NCBI RefSeq assembly: GCF_002119725.1
Contig: NZ_CP021109.1
Location: 1,860,001 to 1,924,000, forward strand
DNA: 64,000 nt
Source of the DNA: Bordetella genomosp. 9
GTDB taxonomy: Bacteria > Pseudomonadota > Gammaproteobacteria > Burkholderiales > Burkholderiaceae_B
Reading direction: 5' to 3'
Shown here piece after piece: positions 12,006-19,093 of the stretch (within the stretch, counting starts at the first letter, position 1; every line of letters begins with the position of its first letter). The notes beneath the pieces were generated by a model, which had not been told where the DNA came from, did not search any database, and was given only the letters and a program-made list of their open reading frames with translations. Position numbers and translations under genes: made by a program.

Positions 12006-12149
12006 TCACGCAGCGATGAACTTGCGGATGCGGGTCTGCCACGACAACTTCTTCTTTTTGTCCCGCGCCTCAGACCGGGTAAAGCAAGTCAGAAGTGGCT
12101 GCCAGCCTGCGGAGGTATGGCGCTCAATAATCCAGTAGTGGTGTTGCAT
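12006..12149 (-). CDS. 47-aa basic small protein
   Basis: MQHHYWIIERHTSAGWQPLL, then a Lys/Arg-rich tail (EARDKKKKLSWQTRIRKF). The ATG is preceded by AAGGAG at good spacing (GTAAGGAGCCAGCG-ATG), supporting translation. It sits between the DUF551-like gene and the Gp157 gene. Function unknown. Confidence 0.6.
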   Translation of the reverse strand: MQHHYWIIERHTSAGWQPLLTCFTRSEARDKKKKLSWQTRIRKFIAA

Positions 12150-12159
12150 CGCTGGCTCC

Positions 12160-12663
12160 TTACTTGATGTTCAGTCGATAACCCTGGGTCAGCTTCGCGC
12201 CGGGCACCTCAAATCCATCTTGGATCGCCTTCTTAATGAGTGTTTTGTCGATCTGGGGAGGCGGAGGCGGGGGGCTTGTGAAGTAGTCTTGTGGAATCTG
12301 CCGCTCATCCTCGATAAGGACAGAGGGCGGATTCTTGGCGATGGACAGGACGAAATGCGGGCATTCGATGCGCTGAATATCGTTCGCCTGCATGACTTGG
12401 AGAACGTAGCTCTTGATCCGCTCCACCTTCTTTTCTATGACGCGCCGACGGTGCGCCATCTTCTGCTCGGCTTCCTTAATGCTCGCTGCGACAGCCTCAA
12501 GATGCTGCGTGAAGGCGATTGTGTTCTGCGCCTTCACCTGCAGCTCACCCCCCAGGCTCTCCAGGGTGTCGGCGAAGGCTTTTTCGTCCAGATCCAGCTC
12601 GGCCAGCTTTTCGAGGTCGGCACGGTACTCACGCGCGATCTCGTAGAGGGTGATGTTGCTCAT
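12160..12663 (-). CDS. Siphovirus Gp157-family protein
   Basis: 167 aa, largely one long charged helical hairpin (residues about 20-95) followed by HFVLSIAKNPPSVLIEDERQIPQDYF and a Lys-rich end. This matches the Gp157 family, first noted in Streptococcus thermophilus phages and typically beside recombination/SSB genes. Start ATG 12663 follows TGGAG. It is directly downstream of the SSB-tailed protein, consistent with a DNA metabolism module. Confidence 0.8.
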   Translation of the reverse strand: MSNITLYEIAREYRADLEKLAELDLDEKAFADTLESLGGELQVKAQNTIAFTQHLEAVAASIKEAEQKMAHRRRVIEKKVERIKSYVLQVMQANDIQRIECPHFVLSIAKNPPSVLIEDERQIPQDYFTSPPPPPPQIDKTLIKKAIQDGFEVPGAKLTQGYRLNIK

Positions 12664-12675
12664 GTCGGCTCCAGA

Positions 12676-13293
12676 TCAGAAAGGTATGTCGGTGAGGTCA
12701 TCCGAGGCCGCTTCTGCCGCGGCACGGTTCCCCGCTTCGATGGATGACGTGCCGGATGTCTTCAGAGGCTTGTCACGCAACGCTTGCACCATCTTGGGAA
12801 GCTGCTCTGGCGTCGTTTTTCGATCCAGAATCTCGGACGCGACTAGTTCCGTTGACGCTTGAAAGACTCCGGCCAGAATGGGGCGCCATTTGTCCGCCTT
12901 GTACTCCTCCATGGAGAACAAGAGGCCAATAGGTTTGCCCAGGAGTTCGGTGAACTGAGGCACTACAGCCTCAATCTCCTTCCCAGCATCGAAGTCGTAG
13001 ATTTTTGCGGGCGTATCCTTGGGGTCTGCCAGTTGTCGAAGCGATAGGCAAGCCATGATGGCGGACAGCTGCTTGTATCCGTATACCTGGGTTCCGTCGC
13101 CGCGCTGCGTATAGATGGCGAACCGCGCCTTCTGGCCGGATTCAGTCACGAAATCAAAGTCAATACCGTAGGTTCCCTTGTCGGAAATGATGTGTTGGGC
13201 GCGGGTGAACTTGCCCTTGTATTTGCCCTTCTCGGTGATTCGGTTGCCAGTAGATTCTGCGGCTTTGGCGGCGGTGGGATCGAGTGCGTACAT
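12676..13293 (-). CDS. Phage ssDNA-binding protein candidate with SSB-type tail
   Basis: 205 aa. The body is a mixed beta-rich domain (KGKFTRAQHIISDKGTYGID ... ARFAIYTQRGDGTQVYGYKQL). It is followed by a low-complexity linker and the C-terminus DDLTDIPF, which has the acidic tail and D-I-P-F tip used by bacterial SSBs to recruit partners. The gene starts 2 bp after the Sak4-like ATPase stop. I infer a phage SSB analogue partnering with that ATPase; the body itself is not classical SSB. Confidence 0.6.
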   Translation of the reverse strand: MYALDPTAAKAAESTGNRITEKGKYKGKFTRAQHIISDKGTYGIDFDFVTESGQKARFAIYTQRGDGTQVYGYKQLSAIMACLSLRQLADPKDTPAKIYDFDAGKEIEAVVPQFTELLGKPIGLLFSMEEYKADKWRPILAGVFQASTELVASEILDRKTTPEQLPKMVQALRDKPLKTSGTSSIEAGNRAAAEAASDDLTDIPF

Positions 13294-13295
13294 GC

Positions 13296-13949
13296 TTATT
13301 CCTCAACGGTTGCGTGGTAGTAGTCAAAGATTGCTTGGTCAACTGCGGCAAGATCGTTATCGATCAGGTCTTGCTCAAATAGCCCCATCGGGGTTTTCGT
13401 GGTGTCGCTCCCGTTGTTCCGGGTGGCGAACAGGTATTGCCCGTCTCGGATCACGGTGCGTAAGACAATGGTCACCATGCCTTCGAGGGTGATCTTCTCG
13501 TCCAACATCTTCCCGATGGTCTTAATCTTCGTGCGTCCAGATTCGGTTGTCTCTACGTGGGAAAGCAGGTAGACGCGCACATCTTCTTGGAGGGATGCCG
13601 CGGCGTTCAGAATGTCCCAAGCGTTCTTCCCAATTTCAGTGAACTTGTCGAACCCTCGTTCGTCTGTGCGGCGCATGAACTCGTTCGCCATGACGTACTG
13701 GAAGTCGTCAACAACAATCACTTTTCGGCGCGTGCGCTGCATCAGGGCGATGATGTTCGCCGCCGCATCCGTCTGGAAAATGTTCCCCTCAGGGCACGCT
13801 TCTTTGTCAAAGCGCTTCCAGTTGCCAGAGCGGAACGGGAGCGGCTTTTTCACCGCCTGGATCAACAGGGTGTCTGCCGGGTCTAGGTTGCGTAGGCTGG
13901 CCGATTTCCCTGTACCGGACTCGCCCAATACCATCGTGACTATGCTCAT
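13296..13949 (-). CDS. Sak4-like RecA-fold ATPase (single-strand annealing)
   Basis: 217-aa compact RecA/AAA-type ATPase. The Walker A is MVLGESGTGKSASLRNL (residues 6-22) and the Walker B is KVIVVDDFQYV. No DNA-binding N-terminal domain is present. Size and motif set match Sak4-type phage recombinases, which act with a phage SSB; the next gene encodes an SSB-tailed protein. Start ATG 13949 has AGGAG six bases upstream. Confidence 0.7.
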   Translation of the reverse strand: MSIVTMVLGESGTGKSASLRNLDPADTLLIQAVKKPLPFRSGNWKRFDKEACPEGNIFQTDAAANIIALMQRTRRKVIVVDDFQYVMANEFMRRTDERGFDKFTEIGKNAWDILNAAASLQEDVRVYLLSHVETTESGRTKIKTIGKMLDEKITLEGMVTIVLRTVIRDGQYLFATRNNGSDTTKTPMGLFEQDLIDNDLAAVDQAIFDYYHATVEE

Positions 13950-14049
13950 TGATTGCTCCTGATTGCTCTACGATTGCTATTTCTTCGCCCCTCCGTCCGC
14001 GCAGGAACAGGTCGGGCGATCCTGGGAGGAAGTAGTCTTCTGGCCTCAT
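13807..14049 (-). CDS. Overlapping small ORF, uncertain
   Basis: 80 aa beginning MRPEDYFLPGSPDLFLRGRR. Its ATG overlaps the previous stop as ATGA, suggesting coupling, but it then runs 143 bp into the Sak4-like gene in another frame and the C-terminus has no recognisable composition. Only the first 30-35 residues lie in otherwise free sequence. It may be a real short gene whose tail is fortuitous. Confidence 0.3.
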   Translation of the reverse strand: MRPEDYFLPGSPDLFLRGRRGEEIAIVEQSGAINEHSHDGIGRVRYREIGQPTQPRPGRHPVDPGGEKAAPVPLWQLEAL

Positions 14050-14180
14050 CTATGGGCCACCCGAGCCCAATTCACTTGATGCTGGATCCGCTGCGAGTCC
14101 TCGTAGTCCCAATGCGAAGCCAGCAGGTAGCAGGCGAGGACTACGATCAGCTTCCAGCCGTGTTTCTTCATATCGCTCAT
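14046..14180 (-). CDS. 44-aa small membrane-anchored protein
   Basis: MSDMKKHGWKLIVVLACYLL followed by ASHWDYEDSQRIQHQVNW: a Lys-flanked hydrophobic helix at the N-terminus and a polar tail. The ATG overlaps the upstream stop as ATGA. Function unknown. Confidence 0.5.
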   Translation of the reverse strand: MSDMKKHGWKLIVVLACYLLASHWDYEDSQRIQHQVNWARVAHR

Positions 14181-14449
14181 GCCGCCCTCCGGTGCTGGAT
14201 CGTCTCGGCACGGTCTTCTTCTTGTTCTGCCTGGAATGACTTCCAGTACGCCCTCATGCTTTGATAGGTGAGGGAGTCGCAGACTTCCACCCACTCGCCG
14301 GATTTGGTGCGGACCTTCTTGACGGCGTATACCGGGTACTTCTTGCCCTGGTATTCATCCGTCTCGAACTCGATCATCACTTCCAGATCGTCCGTCCCTT
14401 CACCCTTGAAAAGCACGTAGTGGGGAGTGAGTTGCAGGTCAGTGTCCAT
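14177..14449 (-). CDS. Hypothetical phage protein
   Basis: 90 aa, acidic, with alternating beta-like stretches (HYVLFKGEGTDDLEVMIEFE ... KYPVYAVKKVRTKSGEWVEV) and a Glu-rich helix at the end. Coupled to neighbours at both ends. No family recognised. Confidence 0.5.
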   Translation of the reverse strand: MDTDLQLTPHYVLFKGEGTDDLEVMIEFETDEYQGKKYPVYAVKKVRTKSGEWVEVCDSLTYQSMRAYWKSFQAEQEEDRAETIQHRRAA

Positions 14450-14600
14450 GGCTATCTCCCATGTATGGGTCGGCGCAGCGATGGAGCCGGGCTATCTCGT
14501 CGCCAGCCTTTGCTATTGCGATGGCTGCCAGGGCGATCAGCACGCACTTCTCAACTTCGACCCACGTCAGCACGCCGCCTAAGATAAGAAAGAGCGTCAC
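14439..14600 (-). CDS. 53-aa hydrophobic microprotein (tentative)
   Basis: The GTG start at 14600 overlaps the previous stop as GTGA. Hydrophobic stretches VTLFLILGGVLTWV and KCVLIALAAIAIAKAG suggest a short membrane hairpin or one long span. The end overlaps the next gene by 11 bp. No family is recognised. Confidence 0.4.
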   Translation of the reverse strand: MTLFLILGGVLTWVEVEKCVLIALAAIAIAKAGDEIARLHRCADPYMGDSHGH

Positions 14601-14869
14601 GTCGCTATCTCCTGTTCAATGACAGCCTCAAGGCGCTTGCGCATGTCGGCGGTCCAGTGAGAGTTATCCTTCGCCAGCGCGTGGAGCAGTTCTGCCTTGG
14701 CAAACGTGTCCAGGCGGTCGAAGAATCCGGCATCGTCGATCCTGGCTGTCCACCACATCAGGTCATGGTGGTCAGCATCCCAGGCGGACGGGCAGCGCAG
14801 CACTTCCATGGCTTCATCTGCCGTAGCGCTGATTACGTCAGGCTCTTTGAAGGTGGGGAGGGCGCTCAT
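14597..14869 (-). CDS. Hypothetical phage protein
   Basis: 90 aa starting MSALPTFKEPDVIS. Acidic and helical, with a Trp-rich middle (SAWDADHHDLMWWTARIDD). The ATG overlaps the upstream stop as ATGA. No family recognised. Confidence 0.5.
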   Translation of the reverse strand: MSALPTFKEPDVISATADEAMEVLRCPSAWDADHHDLMWWTARIDDAGFFDRLDTFAKAELLHALAKDNSHWTADMRKRLEAVIEQEIAT

Positions 14870-15078
14870 GATTCCATCCCCGGCACGCACCGCACCGACT
14901 CTGCGGCTTGGCGGGCTAGTTCGGTGTAATGGATGCCGCTGCAAATGCGCTTCATATCGTCCAACTGGTGGATCATGTCCTGAGCGGCGATTCGCATGGA
15001 CTCGATGCGCATTGCCATGTAGACCGCAATCTGCGGGTTCTCCTGCACTCGGCGGGTGAAGTCGGGGGGGATAGACAT
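14866..15078 (-). CDS. Hypothetical phage protein
   Basis: 70 aa, Met-rich amphipathic helices (MAMRIESMRIAAQDMIHQL). The ATG is preceded by AAGGAGCC at good spacing, one of the clearer ribosome-binding sites in this operon. Coupled to the next gene by ATGA. Function unknown. Confidence 0.55.
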   Translation of the reverse strand: MSIPPDFTRRVQENPQIAVYMAMRIESMRIAAQDMIHQLDDMKRICSGIHYTELARQAAESVRCVPGMES

Positions 15079-15091
15079 GGATGGCTCCTTA

Positions 15092-15415
15092 TCAGTCCAT
15101 CTGGTAGTAGCCGATCACGTTGTAGCCACATGACCGCATGTGATCGATAAACGTCTTGTTCGCAGTAGCGCGCTTGTCGGCTTGCCCATATCCGGGCGGC
15201 GATACCATCACCCCGCGGCCCAGCCACCGCGACACTCCAGCACTGAGCCCAGCCGCGCGGAGGGCGTCAACCAGCTTTGTCCCACTCTCATAACGTTTCA
15301 GCGGGAAGAAAGCGGCATCGAGATTGCATGTGCCGCCGTCTTCGATTGCCACTGATGCCGCCTCTGCTTTGACGCGCGCGACCTTGGCATCCTGAGTCAG
15401 CTTCTGGAAGTCCAT
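15092..15415 (-). CDS. Hypothetical phage protein
   Basis: 107 aa with an Ala/Lys-rich N-terminal helix, a DGGTCNLDAAFFPLKRY segment, and a C-terminal alpha/beta stretch (FIDHMRSCGYNVIGYYQMD). No family is recognised. Lies between two well-translated operon members. Confidence 0.55.
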   Translation of the reverse strand: MDFQKLTQDAKVARVKAEAASVAIEDGGTCNLDAAFFPLKRYESGTKLVDALRAAGLSAGVSRWLGRGVMVSPPGYGQADKRATANKTFIDHMRSCGYNVIGYYQMD

Positions 15416-15439
15416 CGTTCTTCTCCGTATCTCTGGGGG

Positions 15440-16018
15440 TTAGGCGGTAGCCTGGACCTTGACCGCAGCGGCAGCAGCCGTGATTGCATCCTTCGCCGCC
15501 TTCTCGATGTTCTTTGCTATTGCCTTGTTGACGTCATTGACCGCTGCCTTGGCGTGCTTTTCCAAGGTGTCCCTGATGTACATTTGCATCAAGACAGTAA
15601 GGCGCGGTCCGCAAGATCGCCAGTTGTAGGAGTCTTTGCATTCCTGCTTGGACTTTCCGTGGAAATCCACGTCCTCGCTCATATAGACCTCGGCGCGATG
15701 AGCGATGTATTCCTTGAACGTCATGGGCGGCGATTTGGACTCGCCCCACTGGTTCGTCTTGACCATGTTGGCGCTTTCAATAAGCTCGCCAACGCGGGGT
15801 ATCAAATGGACCTCAGCCAACGCAGCAATCTTCTCGTCTACCGCTTTCTGGATGCGCGCTTCGATTTCTCGCTTGAAGCGGCTTTCGTAGCGCGTTTCTT
15901 CTTCGGTGTCGGGGTTGAAGCCTGTACTTGAAAGCAACGCGTCTACGGCTTGGTCCACGATGCGGTCGCTCAGGTCTTCCACGCTGACGCCAAGGGCTTC
16001 CAATGTCTTGATATCCAT
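15440..16018 (-). CDS. Hypothetical coiled-coil phage protein
   Basis: 192 aa from ATG 16018 (MDIKTLEALGVSVEDL), preceded by GGAGAAGAAGA. Mostly charged helix; the final 50 residues (KAAVNDVNKAIAKNIEKAAKDAITAAAAAVKV) are an Ala/Lys-rich coil. The frame is open to 16156, but the upstream part resembles untranslated sequence. Function unknown. Confidence 0.6.
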   Translation of the reverse strand: MDIKTLEALGVSVEDLSDRIVDQAVDALLSSTGFNPDTEEETRYESRFKREIEARIQKAVDEKIAALAEVHLIPRVGELIESANMVKTNQWGESKSPPMTFKEYIAHRAEVYMSEDVDFHGKSKQECKDSYNWRSCGPRLTVLMQMYIRDTLEKHAKAAVNDVNKAIAKNIEKAAKDAITAAAAAVKVQATA

Positions 16019-16226
16019 TTCTTCTTCTCCATTTCGTTGTGCAAGAGATTCAGGGGAGGGCGGCTGGGTGCGAATCCAGCGCGCTGGGGCCTCGTTACTC
16101 CCAGCCTGAATCAGCGTTAGCTCGCGACCGGTCAACGCTTCGCTGATAGTGCGCATCGCCTGCGCGTACTGCTCGCCCTCTCCTGAATCCCCTCAGTGCT
16201 GCCCCGGCGAACCGGGGAGAGGGCTG
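16019..16226 (-). other. Gene-free leader stretch with strong hairpin
   Basis: No convincing gene on either strand. On the transcribed minus strand, CCCCGG-TTCG-CCGGGG (16202-16217) forms a tight hairpin, flanked by outer arms GCCCTCTC/GAGAGGGC. There is no T-run, so it is more likely an RNA processing or stability element than a terminator. Confidence 0.4.
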
Positions 16227-16361
16227 TTAGGCCGAAAACCGTTCTTGGATGCGCGACATGCGGCGCATGTATTCGGCGCGCGCAATGCCGCCGTTGATGT
16301 GGTAACAGCGAAGGCGATACAGCGCGTGTACTGCGATGGTTTGCATACGGGTCATGTTCAT
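16227..16361 (-). CDS. Small first gene of the leftward operon
   Basis: 44 aa (or 42 from ATG 16355, which has GGAG eight bases upstream): MNMTRMQTIAVHALYRLRCY then HINGGIARAEYMRRMSRIQE, basic and helical. The frame remains open to 16541, so a longer product starting at ATG 16514 is possible. It is the first candidate gene after PL, where N-like antiterminators often lie, but no arginine-rich N motif is clear. Confidence 0.4.
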   Translation of the reverse strand: MNMTRMQTIAVHALYRLRCYHINGGIARAEYMRRMSRIQERFSA

Positions 16362-16607
16362 TTCTCCGGTTCGTGCTGCGTTGATCGCATGAAGCTGCCA
16401 GCTCTCATCGAGAGGGCATCCAGATGCGATCGCATCCGCGGCTCTGTCGGGTCGGGCGCTCTCCGCTATCTGCGCCGTCTTACCGTCCACCAGATTGCAG
16501 CTCCGGCTAGGCATTCCCTCGTGGCTCTCCACCACTCTCACGCTCTGGGCTTGCGGGCCTTTGGTCTTGCGGGGCCAGCGCCGGGCACTCGGTGAGTGCG
16601 TAGGGGC

Positions 16608-16648
16608 ATAGTAGCAATGCTGTTAACCGTACGTCAATAGCAATGCTG
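16608..16648 (-). promoter_or_regulatory. Leftward promoter PL with two repressor operators
   Basis: On the minus strand TTGACG (16637-16632), an 18-bp spacer and TACTAT (16613-16608) form a sigma70-type promoter. Two AGCAATGCT operators (16613-16621 and 16639-16647) are exactly 26 bp apart. They overlap the -10 and flank the -35, the same design as at PR. Confidence 0.8.
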
Positions 16649-16734
16649 CTATTTATTTTGTAACGGCGCAGCGGCGAATGAATCTGTGGTGGGCGCGCGG
16701 CATACTTCCTCATCCACTTGGATAAGAGGAAAGT

Positions 16735-17001
16735 ATGGAAAGCGTGACGTTGCCTGAGCAGATCGTGGCGCTCTTGGCGGAGCCAGATGCACACGCGCTG
16801 TCCGGGGTGCGGGACGGGGCTATCGTTAACTTCGCCCTGCGTGGCGACCGAGTCGCCGTAAAGCTGGCGGAGACCGGTCGGCGCCTTGGCGATTTAGAGG
16901 CGGCTAACTTGCTTGGTCACATGCGCCGCGGCGGCAGGGCGCAAGGGTACGTTGAGAAAGGTTTGAATGGCGTCTGGGTGATCTGCGCTCTGCTGCCATA
17001 A
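16735..17001 (+). CDS. Hypothetical small protein
   Basis: 88 aa (MESVTLPEQIVALLAEPDAH), start preceded by AAGAGGAAAG. No family recognised. It points away from PL and its last 98 bp overlap the convergent gene on the other strand. It may be expressed separately from the main operons. Confidence 0.5.
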   Translation: MESVTLPEQIVALLAEPDAHALSGVRDGAIVNFALRGDRVAVKLAETGRRLGDLEAANLLGHMRRGGRAQGYVEKGLNGVWVICALLP

Positions 17002-17347
17002 GCAGTACTTGGTGGTGAACTTGTTCTATTACGGACGTCCAGCGATCCGCCAGATCCCCAGGGGAGACCCGATGCGGGTCCAACTGAAGCTCTAGATGCT
17101 GGTCGCCGTCCAAATACGCGCGCAGGGCGATTCCTGAACGGAGGTGCCACTTGGCAGATTGTCTCAGTGCGGCAAGGACCCCTTGAGTGGCTAGCCCGTC
17201 TGCCGCCAATTCTTCCAGCGCCCGCGAATCCTCCGGCAGCCTGATGCCGCCGTGAACATCTGGGCGAACTTCGATGCTTACCAAGTAGGGCCAGCGCCCC
17301 ATAAGGGAAACTTCGGCCGCTACTGTCATGCTCTCCGACTCCTGCAT
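16904..17347 (-). CDS. Hypothetical protein
   Basis: 147 aa from MQESESMTVAAEVSL. The first 115 residues look like a folded domain (WPYLVSIEVRPDVHGGIRLP ... LRAYLDGDQHLELQLDPHRV). The Arg/Ser-rich tail lies antisense to the opposing gene and may be an overrun. Upstream is the 19-bp palindrome at 17440. Function unknown. Confidence 0.45.
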   Translation of the reverse strand: MQESESMTVAAEVSLMGRWPYLVSIEVRPDVHGGIRLPEDSRALEELAADGLATQGVLAALRQSAKWHLRSGIALRAYLDGDQHLELQLDPHRVSPGDLADRWTSVIEQVHHQVLLMAAERRSPRRHSNLSQRTLAPCRRGACDQAS

Positions 17348-17439
17348 CGTCTTCCCTCCTGCTCGATGCAATCCCACTGTCTCCTGTCCTATTGCAGCAC
17401 CGTTACGCGGGCGGCAACGGGGGGAACAGGGCGGAAAAG

Positions 17440-17458
17440 TAGCATCAGTCTGATGCTA
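17440..17458. promoter_or_regulatory. 19-bp perfect palindrome, putative Arc-type operator
   Basis: TAGCATCAG-T-CTGATGCTA, a perfect 9-1-9 inverted repeat 36 bp upstream of the Arc-like gene and between two divergent genes. Ribbon-helix-helix repressors usually bind such palindromes and autoregulate; binding here is inferred. Confidence 0.65.
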
Positions 17459-17493
17459 TTTAATCCAGCATTGTGCGGGTACGCTGCCCCGCC

Positions 17494-17733
17494 ATGGGAA
17501 GACCTCGCAAGAGCAAAGTAGAAGAGTGGGATCAGTTCACGCTGCGCCTTCCACCTGGCATGCGCGACAGCTTGAAAGAACTGGCGGCGAAGCATGGGCG
17601 TTCTATGAATTCTGAGATCCTGGAGCGTTTGGAGCGATCACTGTCCCCCAATGCTAGTCTTGACCTCCCAACAGTGCGGCAGGTCGTGCGGGAAGAAGTG
17701 AGGGCGGCGCTGACGGAAGCGAAGCGCCGATGA
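17494..17733 (+). CDS. Arc-like ribbon-helix-helix repressor
   Basis: 79 aa. A GRPRKSK basic N-terminus is followed by the RHH unit: strand FTLRLPP, helix GMRDSLKELAAKHG, helix SMNSEILERLERS. The C-terminus is a short Arg/Glu helix. ATG 17494 is chosen since it begins the conserved region. A palindrome upstream suggests autoregulation. Arc-like proteins in temperate phages control immunity genes or antirepressors; the target here is unknown. Confidence 0.8.
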   Translation: MGRPRKSKVEEWDQFTLRLPPGMRDSLKELAAKHGRSMNSEILERLERSLSPNASLDLPTVRQVVREEVRAALTEAKRR

Positions 17734-17737
17734 ACAA

Positions 17738-17756
17738 AAGCCCGCTATGCGGGCTT
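17738..17756 (-). terminator. Intrinsic terminator
   Basis: AAGCCCGC-TAT-GCGGGCTT is a perfect 8-bp stem. Read on the minus strand it is followed by TTGTTC after CTT, so it best ends transcription of the 17783-18238 gene; it also lies just after the Arc-like gene. Confidence 0.7.
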
Positions 17757-17782
17757 GAGTTCATGCTGCAGTTGGCGCAAAC

Positions 17783-18238
17783 CTATTCTGCCGTGTTTGC
17801 TCGCTCAGATGGCCGCTGCCGGATACGCAAGACTGTCGGCGAAAGACAATGCGTGCCGTCCGAGAATTTGAGCCGCATCCGCAATGTCATCGGTTCCTGA
17901 AATTCGAGGTTCTGCATCTCAAGGACCGCGACTCCTCTGGGGGGCGTGTCCCTCCCGTTGAGCGGGGAATCAATGCTCTCGGGATCAATCGGGGCACTAT
18001 AGACGTCCGCGATAACGTCTTCGTTATCGGTCCGGAAGATCTCAAATTGCACGCCGTCTGCGAACTTCCCGTCGCTGTCATGTATAGAAACGAAGGCGGT
18101 CAATCTCGGGAGGCGCAACGGGAAGCCCTCGGCGATCACCTGGTCTTGGTAAACCCCGACCAACGACATGGTCCCGCCTATCTCCCTTCGGACGCTGTCG
18201 CAGAACAAACAAAATACGACCGGTCCCATGTTATTCAT
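17783..18238 (-). CDS. Hypothetical protein, DUF6941-like
   Basis: 151 aa. The N-terminus GPVVFCLFCDSVRREIGGTM plus SLVGVYQDQVI resembles the DUF6941 group (beta-sandwich proteins of unknown function). Its start overlaps the antitoxin-like gene by 8 bp. As the last gene of the cI-toxin-antitoxin run, it is likely expressed in the lysogen. Function unknown. Confidence 0.5.
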   Translation of the reverse strand: MNNMGPVVFCLFCDSVRREIGGTMSLVGVYQDQVIAEGFPLRLPRLTAFVSIHDSDGKFADGVQFEIFRTDNEDVIADVYSAPIDPESIDSPLNGRDTPPRGVAVLEMQNLEFQEPMTLRMRLKFSDGTHCLSPTVLRIRQRPSERANTAE

Positions 18239-18704
18239 CTACAGGCTGAGTCAACGACAGGATCTGCTCGACAGAAACCCCCAGCGCGGCCGCCAATTTT
18301 TTTAGCGTGCTTCCCCTGAGGTCCTGGCGCTCTCGTTCAAGGCGAGCCACATACGGCTGCTGCTGATCAATGAGCGCGGCCAATTCGGACTGCGTTAACC
18401 CCCTCCGCAGGCGTAGGCTGGTGATGGTTTCGGCGCCTTCCTTGCCCGCTAACTCACTGCCGAGTCGCCTTCTGGCGGCGATGAGAGCTTCCTTCCGGCG
18501 GGGGTTCTCGGAGTGACGTCGTACGACGTCGCCTATTAGGCGGCCAGCGCCGGAGTGTGTGCTTTGGCGCCCCTTGGAAAAAACAACCTTGTGAGCACAA
18601 TACGCCCAACCGGTGGTTGTGACGCCATCGGACTCAGTAAGTTGGAATCCCAAGGGAATGATAGTCAGCGATGATTCGCTTAACTCGCGGATGGTCGATT
18701 TCAT
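18231..18704 (-). CDS. Xre-type antitoxin-like protein
   Basis: 157 aa. The C-terminal 65 residues form an Xre helix-turn-helix (LRRGLTQSELAALIDQQQPYVARLERERQDLRGSTLKKLAAALGVSVEQIL). The N-terminal 80 residues are an unusual extension with no recognised domain. Its start lies 71 bp inside the toxin-like gene. Order toxin-then-HTH antitoxin matches HigBA-type modules; assignment is by context and motif. Confidence 0.65.
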   Translation of the reverse strand: MKSTIRELSESSLTIIPLGFQLTESDGVTTTGWAYCAHKVVFSKGRQSTHSGAGRLIGDVVRRHSENPRRKEALIAARRRLGSELAGKEGAETITSLRLRRGLTQSELAALIDQQQPYVARLERERQDLRGSTLKKLAAALGVSVEQILSLTQPVDE

Positions 18705-19050
18705 AGCAGTGTTCTCGATGAACGATGCCTAGCACGTGGAAGCAGTCGTACCTGGGGTCGTATGCATACAAAATACGATACGGGATAAGTGCCCCCTGGT
18801 CCCAGGCCTTGAGGCGCAATATGTTGTATCCATCGCGCCAAAGTTTGACGATACGGTCGGTATCCGCGGATGGCTCGCCCAACCACCGAACATTGGGGCT
18901 GTGCATTCGACTGAGAAAATCGACGTCACACCCAATTTCCTCAAGCAAAATTTCAATCGACGCTACAGCCCGCTCCGCGATGGGATCGCCAGACTCCCAC
19001 ATCAGGTCAAGGTCTTCTTCAGCGGCGCGCTCGATGACTAGGCTGGCCAT
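18634..19050 (-). CDS. RelE/HigB-like toxin candidate
   Basis: 138 aa, starting MASLVIERAAEEDLDLMWES. A helix pair is followed by a beta-rich C-terminus (NILRLKAWDQGALIPYRILYAYD ... CFHVLGIVHREHCYEI) with basic/His residues typical of RelE-fold mRNA interferases. It lies 43 bp downstream of cI on the same strand, so it would be made from the repressor transcript. Activity is inferred. Confidence 0.6.
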   Translation of the reverse strand: MASLVIERAAEEDLDLMWESGDPIAERAVASIEILLEEIGCDVDFLSRMHSPNVRWLGEPSADTDRIVKLWRDGYNILRLKAWDQGALIPYRILYAYDPRYDCFHVLGIVHREHCYEIDHPRVKRIIADYHSLGIPTY

Positions 19051-19093
19051 TATATCTTTCTAGATATGTTGGGGCAATTGTGTCCCCGAATTA

